Source of the DNA: Thermotogaceae bacterium
GTDB taxonomy: Bacteria; Thermotogota; Thermotogae; Thermotogales; Thermotogaceae
DNA: 64,000 nucleotides
Direction of reading: 5' to 3'
NCBI GenBank assembly: GCA_027077795.1
Contig: JALWTT010000006.1
Span: 372,001-436,000, forward strand
Shown here: piece after piece, positions 8,744 to 16,798 of the stretch
Position numbering within the stretch: position 1 is the stretch's first letter
Layout of the letters: each line of letters starts with the position of its first letter
Notes under the pieces: generated by a model
Told to the model about the DNA's origin: nothing
Seen by the model: only the letters and a program-made list of their open reading frames with translations
Databases searched by the model: none
Program-made: the position numbers and the translations under genes

Positions 8744-9808
8744 ATGAAAAGACTATTGCTGGCTCTTTTCATAGTCGTAGCTCTTATAGGATTTTCCATG
8801 AAGGCTGCATTCCTCTACATAGGCCCCGTTGGAGATCACGGCTGGACATATGCCCATGACCTCGGAAGACGCTATCTTGAAGAGCACGTTGCTGGTGTTG
8901 AAACAACATACGTTGAGAGCGTTCCCGAGGGAATGGAAGCGTATCAAACCATAGAGAGCTTGGTCAAACAAGGTTATAAGGTGATATTCGCGACGAGTTT
9001 TGGTTATATGGACGCCGTTGCAAAAGCTGCTAAGGCCTACCCCAACGTGTACTTCTTCCACTGCTCAGGTTACAAGTACAACAACACGAACTTTACGGCT
9101 TATTTTGGAAGAATATACCAGCCTTCATTCTTGGCAGGTATAATGGCTGGCATGATGACGAAGACGAACAAGATAGGTTATGTCGAGCCAATACCGATAC
9201 CAGAAGTTGTCAGGATAACGAACGCATTCGCTCTAGGCGTTAAGATGGTTAACCCACAGGCGAAGATCTACGTGGTCTGGACTCACAGCTGGTTTGACCC
9301 GGCAACCGAGAAGGAAGCAGCTGAAGCCCTTTTCGATCTCGGCGTTGACATCTTAGCCCAGCAAACGGATTCCTCAGCTCCAGTCCAGGCAGCTGAAGAA
9401 AACGGGACATACTCTGTAGGGTACAATTCCGATATGAGTGCATTTGGTCCTGATTTCTATCTTGGAGCCCCTGTATGGAATTGGGGAGTTTACTATGCTA
9501 AGGTTGTTAAAGAAATAATGGATGGAACATACAAAGCGGGGTTCTACTGGGGTGGAATGGATGATGGAGTGGTTGATATTCAGATGACAGATAAGGTTCC
9601 AGATAATGTTAGGAGTATGGTCAACGCCTTTGCCACATTGATGAAGGAAGGGAGGTTTGATCCTTTCAAGACACCTATAATGAAGATATACGATCAGGAT
9701 GGAAACTTGAAAGCCGAACCTGGAAAGGGACTTTCAGATAAGGAGCTTCTCAGTATGATGTGGTTTGTTGACAACGTAGTTGGGAATATCCCAAAGGGTT
9801 CTGAATAA
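8744..9808 (+). CDS. BMP family ABC transporter substrate-binding protein, copy 1
   Basis: 354-residue secreted binding protein of the basic membrane protein family (PnrA/Med, COG1744), whose members bind nucleosides or related ligands for ABC import. The mature region begins with AAFLYIGPVGDHGWTYAHD, and VIFATSFGYMD and FHCSGYKYNN follow, all family-typical. The N-terminal signal is short and hydrophobic and has no lipobox Cys, so the protein is probably free in the periplasm. AGGAGGGGGTG precedes the ATG. A close paralogue follows after 22 bases. No permease or ATPase gene is adjacent. Confidence 0.9.
   Translation: MKRLLLALFIVVALIGFSMKAAFLYIGPVGDHGWTYAHDLGRRYLEEHVAGVETTYVESVPEGMEAYQTIESLVKQGYKVIFATSFGYMDAVAKAAKAYPNVYFFHCSGYKYNNTNFTAYFGRIYQPSFLAGIMAGMMTKTNKIGYVEPIPIPEVVRITNAFALGVKMVNPQAKIYVVWTHSWFDPATEKEAAEALFDLGVDILAQQTDSSAPVQAAEENGTYSVGYNSDMSAFGPDFYLGAPVWNWGVYYAKVVKEIMDGTYKAGFYWGGMDDGVVDIQMTDKVPDNVRSMVNAFATLMKEGRFDPFKTPIMKIYDQDGNLKAEPGKGLSDKELLSMMWFVDNVVGNIPKGSE
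9655..9729 (+). repeat. 75-base direct repeat, copy A (within BMP gene 1)
   Basis: This stretch is base-for-base identical to 10748-10822 in the paralogous gene, at the same place in the coding frame. It encodes the segment around FDPFKTPIMKIYDQDGNLK. Flanking DNA of the two genes is clearly diverged. Confidence 0.95.
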
Positions 9809-9830
9809 TATTTGATAAGGGGGGGTTTCT

Positions 9831-10895
9831 GTGAAGAAGCTTCTGTTTGCAGGATTGATTCTCGTGGCTTTCTTGAGTTTTGCAGTTACCAAGGTGGCTT
9901 TCATATATGTTGGACCGGTTGGTGATGCCGGTTGGACTTATGCACATGACCTTGGTAGAAAGTACTTGGAGGAGCATGTTCCTGGCATAGTCACGGACTA
10001 CCAGGAAAGCGTTCCAGAAGGTAAAGAGTCCATCAAGGTTATAGAGTCCTATGTCAAGAAGGGTTACAAAATCATATTCACGACAAGCTTTGGCTATATG
10101 GACGCCACAGCAGAGATGGCTGAAAAATATCCTAATGTCGCGTTCTTCCACTGCTCGGGTTACAAATACAATCACACGAACTTCTCCGCTTATTTCGGTA
10201 GGATGTATGAGGCAAGGTTCCTCACTGGAATTGTCGCTGGTATGATGACTAAAACGAATATCATAGGCTATGTTGCAGCTCACCCAATACCGGAAGTTAT
10301 CAGAGGGATTAACGCATTCGCACTCGGTGTGAAGCTTGTCAACCCAAAGGCCAAAGTCAAAGTTGTCTGGACGCACACTTGGTTTGATCCATCAACTGAG
10401 AGAGAAGCAGCTGAAGCTCTCCTTGATGCTGGAGCGGACATCATAGCCCAGCACCAGGATTCCCCGGCACCGGTTCAAGCTGCCGCAGAAAGAGGTATGT
10501 ATGCCATTGGGTACAATTCCGATATGAGTGCGTTTGCTCCGGATAACATACTCACATCCGCCGTTTGGAACTGGGGACCGTTTTATGTTGCAGCTGTCAA
10601 GGGTGTTATCAATGGAACTTGGAAGCATGGATTCTATTGGCTGGGAATGGATAAGGGGACTGTCGATATAGCACCGTTCGGTCCAGCTGTCCCGGACAAC
10701 GTCAAATCTGTTGTCAACGCATTCAAGAGCTTGATTAAACAAGGTATGTTTGATCCTTTCAAGACACCTATAATGAAGATATACGATCAGGATGGAAACT
10801 TGAAAGCCGAACCTGGAAAGGGTTTGACTGATGAGAAGCTCCTCAGCATGGACTGGTTCATCGATAACGTCGAAGGAACAATTCCGAAGGAGTAA
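9831..10895 (+). CDS. BMP family ABC transporter substrate-binding protein, copy 2
   Basis: Tandem paralogue of the preceding gene, also 354 residues, with the same order of motifs (VAFIYVGPVGDAGWTYAHD, IIFTTSFGYMD, FHCSGYKYNHTNF). It starts with GTG after a run of seven G. A signal peptide without lipobox is present. The two proteins differ at many positions, but 75 bases near the 3' ends (9655-9729 and 10748-10822) are identical, suggesting recent gene conversion or selection on that segment. The pair is closed by a strong terminator. The permease partner is not in this window. The ligand may be a nucleoside, by family only. Confidence 0.9.
   Translation: MKKLLFAGLILVAFLSFAVTKVAFIYVGPVGDAGWTYAHDLGRKYLEEHVPGIVTDYQESVPEGKESIKVIESYVKKGYKIIFTTSFGYMDATAEMAEKYPNVAFFHCSGYKYNHTNFSAYFGRMYEARFLTGIVAGMMTKTNIIGYVAAHPIPEVIRGINAFALGVKLVNPKAKVKVVWTHTWFDPSTEREAAEALLDAGADIIAQHQDSPAPVQAAAERGMYAIGYNSDMSAFAPDNILTSAVWNWGPFYVAAVKGVINGTWKHGFYWLGMDKGTVDIAPFGPAVPDNVKSVVNAFKSLIKQGMFDPFKTPIMKIYDQDGNLKAEPGKGLTDEKLLSMDWFIDNVEGTIPKE
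10748..10822 (+). repeat. 75-base direct repeat, copy B (within BMP gene 2)
   Basis: Identical to 9655-9729. The two copies are 1,093 bases apart, one in each tandem BMP gene. Confidence 0.95.
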
Positions 10896-10915
10896 AAATG
10901 CTCTGATGAAAAAGA

Positions 10916-10939
10916 GGGCGCCAGACGGCGCCCTTTTTT
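10916..10939 (+). terminator. Rho-independent terminator after the BMP pair
   Basis: A 7-bp stem GGGCGCC / GGCGCCC with an AGAC loop is followed by six T. Upstream AAAAAGA can extend the stem against the T-run. It ends the tldD-BMP transcript. Confidence 0.93.
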
Positions 10940-10992
10940 GTGATGAGGTGGATGAAGATGTTTAGCAAACCTGAGATTGCGACAGGTGGTGC

Positions 10993-11021
10993 TGGAAAAC
11001 GGAAGGTGAGGATGATAAAAT
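10993..11021 (+). promoter_or_regulatory. Promoter of the fruK-mtaB-dus operon
   Basis: TGA-TAAAAT (extended -10, 11013-11021) lies 17 bases after TGGAAA (10993-10998, 4 of 6 matches to TTGACA). It stands between the BMP terminator and the phosphofructokinase gene, where a new transcript is needed. Confidence 0.5.
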
Positions 11022-11039
11022 GAGCAGGGAGGGATGAAC

Positions 11040-12002
11040 TTGAAAGTTCTCACAGTTACTCTTAACCCCGCTCTCGATAGGGAGATGTTCATAGACGACT
11101 TTCAGGTGAACAGGCTTCATAGGATTCTTCGTTCCGATAGAAGTATTTTGTCACCTGGTGGGAAAGGTGTGAATGTCTCTGTGGCTCTCGCAAATTTTGG
11201 TGTTCCATCTGTAGCCACCGGATTTCTAGGAGGATACATGGGTAGGATACTCATAGAGGAGCTTCGCAGAACCAGCAATTTGATAACAACCAACTTTGTT
11301 TTTATAAAGGGTGAGACCAGGGAGAACATAGCGATAATAGATGAGAAGAATCACACCATAACTGAGATAAATTCTCCGGGTCCACTGATAGAAGATATAG
11401 ACTTAGATCATCTGATGAGAAGATACACCATGTCACTTTCCAGAGTGGAGCTGGTCGTCATTTCCGGTAGCGTTCCAGAAAGCCTTGGCAGTGATGTCTA
11501 CGTAAAGCTAGTCAGAGTAGCGAGGGAAAAAGGTAAAACTGTTTTCATGGAGGTCAGGGACAGGCACATCTCTACCCTCTACGAGAACGATGCTTTACCA
11601 GATGTCATCAAACCGGATTTTAGGATGGAATACAGGCTTTTGAGAAAAAGTCTGGAAACCACCGATGATTTCATTGAACAGGCTAAAAAACTTATAGAGA
11701 GAGGCTCGAAGTTGGTTGTTCTTTCTTATCAGGTTGATAAAGATCTGATAGTGACCTCTGATGGTGTTTGGCTTATAAAGCCAAAAGTTGGGGTTGAGAT
11801 ATCGCACATTCTTGGAACAGGTGATACCTACATGGCGGCTATGGTTTACAGGTATCTAAGTGGAATAAGGGATATGTTGGATGTGGGACGGTTTGGATAC
11901 ATAGCCGCCTTAGCTAAGACTAAAAAGGCCAAGAAAAAGCCCCCAAGCCTTCAGGAGATAGAGGAATTCTCTGACAAGTACATCCTCGAGAGGGTGATAT
12001 GA
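11040..12002 (+). CDS. 1-phosphofructokinase-type PfkB sugar kinase
   Basis: 320-residue ribokinase-fold kinase of the 1-phosphofructokinase/tagatose-6-phosphate kinase group. The N-terminal TVTLNPALDR, the PGGKGVNV substrate segment (about 39-46) and the anion-hole/catalytic GTGDTYMA (about 259-266, Asp retained; most members have GAGD) support this. The likely reaction is ATP-dependent phosphorylation of a sugar phosphate, but no PTS gene is nearby to confirm fructose-1-phosphate. The ATG at 11034 touches the GGAGGG, so I take the TTG at 11040, which has 6-base spacing. It is the first gene of an operon with CBS, mtaB, aminotransferase and dus genes. Confidence 0.82.
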   Translation: MKVLTVTLNPALDREMFIDDFQVNRLHRILRSDRSILSPGGKGVNVSVALANFGVPSVATGFLGGYMGRILIEELRRTSNLITTNFVFIKGETRENIAIIDEKNHTITEINSPGPLIEDIDLDHLMRRYTMSLSRVELVVISGSVPESLGSDVYVKLVRVAREKGKTVFMEVRDRHISTLYENDALPDVIKPDFRMEYRLLRKSLETTDDFIEQAKKLIERGSKLVVLSYQVDKDLIVTSDGVWLIKPKVGVEISHILGTGDTYMAAMVYRYLSGIRDMLDVGRFGYIAALAKTKKAKKKPPSLQEIEEFSDKYILERVI

Positions 12003-12452
12003 GTGAAGGTATCAGATGTGATGGTTTATGACATATCAGCGGTCTTCGAGGATGACACCGTTGAAAGAGCCGTTGACATAATGGAAAGGCATGTGGTTTC
12101 GGGTGTACCTGTGGTTGACGAAGACATGAGAGTTGTGGGATTCGTGACCGAAGCGGACATAATGAGAGCATCTATTCCGAGCTATTTCACACTTCTTCAA
12201 TCTGCATCTTTCCTCCCCGACACAGATCAATTCATGAAGAACGTGTTGAAGATAAGAGATCACAAGGTGAGTGAGTACATGAGCAAGCCTCCAATAGTCG
12301 TGAAAGCTGATTCCACTCTCATATACACGGCAGACTTGATGATGAGGCATAACATCAAGACCATCCCCGTTGTGGACGATGAAGGAAGGTTGATAGGGAT
12401 AGTAACTAAAATAGGTATACTCAAAGCAGCTCTCAAGGGTGAGCTTGAGTGA
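12003..12452 (+). CDS. Two-CBS-domain protein
   Basis: 149-residue protein made almost entirely of a CBS pair: V-S-D-V-M begins the first repeat (1-60) and VSEYMSKPPIVVKADSTL begins the second (about 83-145), each ending in VVDEDMRVVGFVTEADIM or VVDDEGRLIGIVTKIGIL. CBS pairs bind adenosyl ligands such as AMP, ATP or SAM and act as energy sensors; no catalytic domain is attached. The GTG start follows the fruK-like stop without a gap, and its own stop overlaps mtaB by 4 bases. Coupling to a kinase gene hints at metabolic control, which is inference. Confidence 0.88.
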   Translation: MKVSDVMVYDISAVFEDDTVERAVDIMERHVVSGVPVVDEDMRVVGFVTEADIMRASIPSYFTLLQSASFLPDTDQFMKNVLKIRDHKVSEYMSKPPIVVKADSTLIYTADLMMRHNIKTIPVVDDEGRLIGIVTKIGILKAALKGELE

Positions 12453-13738
12453 AAATCGCGATAATAACATTTGGTTGCAAGGTGAACCAGTACGAGAGCG
12501 AGTACATGGCTGAGAGACTTGAGAAATCTGGTCATTTGGTAGTCCCACCTCAATTCAAGGCGGATGTCTATGTTGTGAATTCCTGTGCTGTCACTAAGGT
12601 TGCGGAGAGAAAAGTGCAAAACAGGATAAGGAGGATAAAGAGGGAGAACCCGTCTGCCAAGGTTGTGGTGGCCGGGTGCTATCCCCAGCTCAACCCGCTG
12701 GATCCGAAGAAGTACGGCGCAGATCTTGTGATAGGTAACAAGGAAAAGAAGGAGATAGAGAAGTACGTGGATCTCTCAGGGGTGTTCGTTGATAGGTCTT
12801 ACTGGTTGAAAGACTTTGAAATAGAATCGGTGGAGAATGGCTACGATACGATGAAAAGGGCTTATGTCAAGGTAGAAGATGGTTGCGATAGGTCTTGTAC
12901 ATATTGTGCTATAAGGCTTGCTCGGGGAACGAAGGTCAGGAGTAAGCCTATAGACATTGTGGTTCAGGAAGTCAAAAGGCTGCTAGAATCCGGGTATGGG
13001 GAAATTGTCATAACTGGGATAAACTTAGGTAGATACGGTGTTGACAGTGGAGAAAAGCTCTATGATCTCATGAAGAGTTTAGAAAAAATGAAAGGTGATT
13101 TCAGAGTAAGGCTGTCTTCCATGAATCCGGAAGATGTGGATGAAGAAGTTATCAAGATGTTTAAAGATTTTGGAAAACTTGTGAACCATCTCCATCTTTC
13201 TGCTCAAAGTGGCTCGGATAGGATTCTAAGGAAGATGAGGAGGAATTACACTCACGAAGAGTATTTGAGGATCGTAGAGCATTTGCGAGAGATAGATCCC
13301 TTGTTTTCTATAACGACTGACATAATAGTTGGATTTCCTGGAGAAACCGACTTGGATTTTGATCAGACTTTGAAACTTGTGGAGAAGGTGGCTTTTAGCA
13401 GGGTACATGCATTCAGGTTCTCTCCAAGACCTGGGACTCTCGCTGCTAAAATGGAGGGAAAGGTTCCGGGAGATGTGAAGAGAAGTAGGATGATGGAGCT
13501 TGAAAAAATTGCGAGAAGTGTTTCTGAGTCTTATCGGAAGAGCCTTGTCGGTAAGAAGCTCAGGGTTCTAGTGGAGAAGGTGGAAAATGAGATATCCTTT
13601 GGACATGATGAATATTATGTGCTCCACGAGTTCAGTGGAGGAGAAGAAGGACGGTTCAGTGAGGTGGTAGCACTTTCCACCACTGATCAAGGGATGGTGT
13701 CGAAAGTTGCCGATCGTTATAAATGGGAAGCGATATGA
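12449..13738 (+). CDS. mtaB: tRNA t6A37 methylthiotransferase MtaB
   Basis: Radical-SAM methylthiotransferase that converts t6A37 to ms2t6A in tRNAs reading ANN codons. The UPF0004 domain has cysteines C10, C46 and C77 (TFGCKVNQYE is the MtaB signature), and the radical SAM CxxxCxxC is C146/C150/C153 in DGCDRSCTYCAIRLARG. A TRAM-like domain ends the 429-residue chain. It starts at a GTG overlapping the CBS gene stop (GTGA). The aminotransferase gene begins inside its 3' end. Confidence 0.93.
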   Translation: MKIAIITFGCKVNQYESEYMAERLEKSGHLVVPPQFKADVYVVNSCAVTKVAERKVQNRIRRIKRENPSAKVVVAGCYPQLNPLDPKKYGADLVIGNKEKKEIEKYVDLSGVFVDRSYWLKDFEIESVENGYDTMKRAYVKVEDGCDRSCTYCAIRLARGTKVRSKPIDIVVQEVKRLLESGYGEIVITGINLGRYGVDSGEKLYDLMKSLEKMKGDFRVRLSSMNPEDVDEEVIKMFKDFGKLVNHLHLSAQSGSDRILRKMRRNYTHEEYLRIVEHLREIDPLFSITTDIIVGFPGETDLDFDQTLKLVEKVAFSRVHAFRFSPRPGTLAAKMEGKVPGDVKRSRMMELEKIARSVSESYRKSLVGKKLRVLVEKVENEISFGHDEYYVLHEFSGGEEGRFSEVVALSTTDQGMVSKVADRYKWEAI

Positions 13739-14465
13739 CGGTCGAGTAAAGTTTGATCCGTTTGAACCCGTCGTTTATGAAACTGTCAGAACATATTGTG
13801 GGAAACCCTTCATGCTGAGAGAACATATGTTGAGGCTAGCTGGTTCAGCGAAAATAGTCGGTATGGATAGAATTCCAGATGTCGAAGAAGTTGCAAAACT
13901 TCTCGAAGAACTGAAGAAGGAGATCAAGGGAGAAGTTTATTATAAGATTTATCTGAGACCAAATGGAGATCTCATTGTGGAGTATCAGCCTGTTCCTTCA
14001 GGCTCTGTTGTAGCAACTCTGGAGTTCTCGCCCTTCAGGAAATCAAAGTCGATACCCTCCCAGCTCAAAGTTGTGGGGAGAACCGATGTCCTCCTAGCCA
14101 GGATTCACAAAAGAACCTACGATGCTCTCATGCTGAACGAAGATGGCTTTTTGGCTGAAGGATCGTTCTCAAATGTCTTTTTAGTGAAAAACGAGGTGCT
14201 GATCACACCATCCATCGAGACAGGAATTCTCAGTGGTATAACAAGGGAAATTGTGATAAAGGTTGCCAAGAATTCCGGTTTGTGTGTCGAGGAGCGACTA
14301 GTCCATCCTTGGGAAGTTTTGGAAGCAGACGAGGTTTTCCTCACCCACACTAGTCGAGGGATCGTTCCCGTTCAGAGTGTTCAAGGCTTCAAATTCAAGG
14401 TTCCGGGAAAGCTCACCGGTGTTATTAAAGAAGCATTCAAAAGCTTCGTGATGGAGAGGTGCTGA
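13707..14465 (+). CDS. Class IV PLP aminotransferase-like protein
   Basis: 252-residue fold-type IV enzyme (branched-chain aminotransferase / D-amino acid aminotransferase / aminodeoxychorismate lyase group). It has VVYETVRTYCGKPFMLREHM near the start, DALMLNEDGFLAEGSFSNVF and the cofactor loop PSIETGILSGITRE. The Lys in SQLKVVGRTD is at the spacing expected for the Schiff-base lysine. The N-terminal motif is reduced compared with classical members, and the region between the lysine and the GSFSN motif is about three residues short, so the substrate is uncertain. The TTG start overlaps mtaB by 32 bases, with GGGATGG upstream. Confidence 0.75.
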   Translation: MPIVINGKRYDGRVKFDPFEPVVYETVRTYCGKPFMLREHMLRLAGSAKIVGMDRIPDVEEVAKLLEELKKEIKGEVYYKIYLRPNGDLIVEYQPVPSGSVVATLEFSPFRKSKSIPSQLKVVGRTDVLLARIHKRTYDALMLNEDGFLAEGSFSNVFLVKNEVLITPSIETGILSGITREIVIKVAKNSGLCVEERLVHPWEVLEADEVFLTHTSRGIVPVQSVQGFKFKVPGKLTGVIKEAFKSFVMERC

Positions 14466-15409
14466 GCCTGCCCTGCAAGGTTGGCCTTGCCCCTCTTGCT
14501 GGATACACGAACTCTCCTTTCAGGGAAGTGTCATATGAACACGGTGCATGTTTTGCATACTCCGAGATGATTTCAGCTGAGAGTGTTCTTTTTACCTTCC
14601 GTTCAGTTGCGAAGATGCTGCCGTCCTTGGATGAGCCCTTCACTGGAATCCAGATATACGGATCTGATGAGAAACAAGTGTTAAAAGCCTCGATGAAGCT
14701 TCAAGGCTACGGAAAATTTCTGGATATAAATGCAGGATGTCCTGTTAAAAAAGTTGTTAGGAAGGGAGCAGGAGGAGCGCTTTTAAAGGATATCTTAAAG
14801 TTGGAGAGAGTTGTGAGAGCGCTGAAGAAAAACCTGGGGATTCCTATCACCGTGAAAACACGTTTGGGATGGGACAAAGATGAATCCAAGACGATATACT
14901 ACAGATTGGTGAACGCCGGTGTGGACATGGTGGCGATTCATGCTAGAACTGTGAAACAAGCTTTCAAGGGAAAGGCAGATTGGAAAGCGTTATCGAGGAT
15001 TGGAGAAAAGCCTGTGCCACTCTTTCTGAGCGGCGATATTTTTTCTCCCAAGGATGCCATCAGGGCTCTCGAAATGTCAGGAGCAAGTGGGATTCTGGTG
15101 GCTAGGGGCGCAATCGGTAATCCATGGATATTTCATCAGATCAGAGCTCTTATAGACGGGAATGTGTATTCAAAGCCTTCATTAGAGGAGAGGATGAAAG
15201 TAATGATGAGTCACCTCGGAAAAAATGTGGAATTCCTTGGGGAAAAAAGAGGTGTGGTTGAGTTCAGAAAGATTGTGCCTGGCTACACGAAATCCTTACC
15301 GAACGCCAGAGAATTCCGGGCGGCTTTCATGAAGATAGATGACTATGAATCGGCTATAAAGCTCATATTGAACTTCTTTGGCCATTTTCAGCGAAGTGAT
15401 AGTTTCTGA
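14459..15409 (+). CDS. dus: tRNA-dihydrouridine synthase
   Basis: FMN-dependent enzyme that reduces specific uridines in tRNA D-loops. The 316-residue TIM barrel has LAPLAGYTNSPFR at the start, TGIQIYGSD, DINAGCPVKKVV with the catalytic Cys, AIHARTVKQAFKG and LVARGAIGNPWIF for FMN phosphate binding. The GTG start at 14459 overlaps the aminotransferase by 7 bases; GGAGA lies close upstream, so the exact initiation codon is slightly uncertain. It is the last gene of the operon and, with mtaB, the second tRNA modification gene in it. Confidence 0.92.
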   Translation: MLSLPCKVGLAPLAGYTNSPFREVSYEHGACFAYSEMISAESVLFTFRSVAKMLPSLDEPFTGIQIYGSDEKQVLKASMKLQGYGKFLDINAGCPVKKVVRKGAGGALLKDILKLERVVRALKKNLGIPITVKTRLGWDKDESKTIYYRLVNAGVDMVAIHARTVKQAFKGKADWKALSRIGEKPVPLFLSGDIFSPKDAIRALEMSGASGILVARGAIGNPWIFHQIRALIDGNVYSKPSLEERMKVMMSHLGKNVEFLGEKRGVVEFRKIVPGYTKSLPNAREFRAAFMKIDDYESAIKLILNFFGHFQRSDSF

Positions 15410-15513
15410 CGGATCTCATCATGGGGGTTGTAATCAGAACCTGGAAAGTTCAGAAAGCTTTTCTACAGTAGCGTTGACCTTGGTTATGAAAACGATTTTG
15501 CGATCCGAATATT

Positions 15514-15542
15514 TTCAGATAGATACCTGAGTTTGGTAGAAT
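15514..15542 (+). promoter_or_regulatory. Promoter of the MalE-like gene
   Basis: TTCAGA (15514-15519) is followed after 17 bases by TAGAAT (15537-15542), preceded by TGG as an extended -10. It lies in the 170-base gap between dus and the binding-protein gene, with GAGGAGGTGATG about 20 bases downstream. Confidence 0.6.
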
Positions 15543-15579
15543 AAAAGCGTCAGAAAATTTTTGAGGAGGTGATGTAGCT

Positions 15580-16755
15580 TTGAAAAGGTTACTGATTTTA
15601 GGTTTGGTTGTTTTGACGATCTTTGCTTTTTCCTCTAAGATCGTCATTTGGTGCTCTGAGAAACAGGTTGACATACTTCAGAGGCTTGGCGAGGAGTACA
15701 AGGCAAAAACGGGGATAGATGTGGAAGTTCAACAGATGGACTTTGGATCCATAAAACCTAAGTTTCTCAACGCTGCTCAGGCTGGAAATGGTCCTGATAT
15801 AATTGTCGGTCCGCATGACTGGGTTGGAGAACTCGTTGTTAACGGTCTCCTTGAGCCCATAAGCGTCCTTCCTGAGAAGGATGAGTATTACAAAACAGCT
15901 CTTGACGCATTCACGTTTAACGGAAAACTCTATGGCGTTCCGTACGCTATGGAAGCCGTGGCTTTGATATACAACAAAGATTATGTTGAAAACTTACCGA
16001 AGAGCATGGAAGATCTCATAAAGATGGCTAAAGATATAGATAAGGAGTACGAAGGAGAAGTCAGGGGATTCATCTACGATGTCACGAATTTTTACTTTTC
16101 AGCTCCTTTCATATTTGGGTATGGCGGATACGTGTTCAAGAGGACCCCAAATGGACTGGATGTTCATGACATAGGGTTGGACAACGAAGGAGCTATAAAG
16201 GGCGCGAAGCTCATAAAGAGATTTTTCGATGAAGGAATACTTCAACCTGGTGATAACTACAACATAATGGACAGCTTGTTCAAGGAAGGTTCAGCCGCCA
16301 TGATAATAAACGGGCCTTGGGCTGTGAAGGCTTATAAGGAAGCGGGAATTGACTATGGAGTGGCACCGATACCAGATTTGGAACCTGGAAAGAGAGCAAA
16401 ACCGTTTGTTGGAGTTCAAGGATTCATGGTGAATGCGAAGTCTCACAACAAGATAGCAGCTCTTGATTTTCTCCTCAACTTTATGGCTAAGAAAGATATT
16501 TTCTACAAACTCTATCTCGCCGATCCACGCCTTCCATCCAGGAAAGATGTTCTGTCCATGGTTAAGGATAACCCGGACATCGTTGGATTTACAGAGAGTG
16601 CTTCAAGTGGTATACCTATGCCAAATGTTCCCGAAATGGCCGCCGTCTGGGGAGCCATGGGTGACGCTCTGAACCTTATTGTCAACGGTAAAGCCACACC
16701 AGAAGAGGCCATGAAAAACGCAGTGGAGAAGATCAAGAGCCAGATTGAGAAGTGA
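15580..16755 (+). CDS. Extracellular sugar-binding protein (MalE family)
   Basis: 391-residue family 1 extracellular solute-binding protein, most like maltose/maltodextrin-binding proteins. After a signal peptide (about 1-18, no lipobox Cys) come KIVIWCSEKQVDILQRLGEE, GNGPDIIVGPHDWVGEL, LYGVPYAMEAVALIYNKD and AAMIINGPWAVKAY. It would deliver oligosaccharide to an ABC importer, but no MalF/MalG-like permease is adjacent; the gene is monocistronic between its own promoter and a terminator. The TTG start is supported by GGAGGTG 8 bases upstream. Maltodextrin is the most likely ligand but is not proven. Confidence 0.9.
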   Translation: MKRLLILGLVVLTIFAFSSKIVIWCSEKQVDILQRLGEEYKAKTGIDVEVQQMDFGSIKPKFLNAAQAGNGPDIIVGPHDWVGELVVNGLLEPISVLPEKDEYYKTALDAFTFNGKLYGVPYAMEAVALIYNKDYVENLPKSMEDLIKMAKDIDKEYEGEVRGFIYDVTNFYFSAPFIFGYGGYVFKRTPNGLDVHDIGLDNEGAIKGAKLIKRFFDEGILQPGDNYNIMDSLFKEGSAAMIINGPWAVKAYKEAGIDYGVAPIPDLEPGKRAKPFVGVQGFMVNAKSHNKIAALDFLLNFMAKKDIFYKLYLADPRLPSRKDVLSMVKDNPDIVGFTESASSGIPMPNVPEMAAVWGAMGDALNLIVNGKATPEEAMKNAVEKIKSQIEK

Positions 16756-16769
16756 CATCTGAGACCTTT

Positions 16770-16798
16770 GGGCCCCGGTTATCGACTGGGGCCCCTTT
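16770..16798. terminator. Bidirectional terminator between convergent genes
   Basis: GGGCCCC and GGGGCCC form a stem that extends inward by about three pairs around a TATCG loop, followed by CTTTTG. It closes the MalE-like gene; the 3' end of the MFS gene on the other strand lies inside it. Confidence 0.85.

Noticed and set aside
10952-11023. Small ORF (23 codons) with GAGGTGG upstream, between the BMP terminator and the fruK-like gene
   Set aside because: It lies directly after a strong terminator and has no promoter of its own; its end overlaps the fruK-like promoter. Most likely chance.
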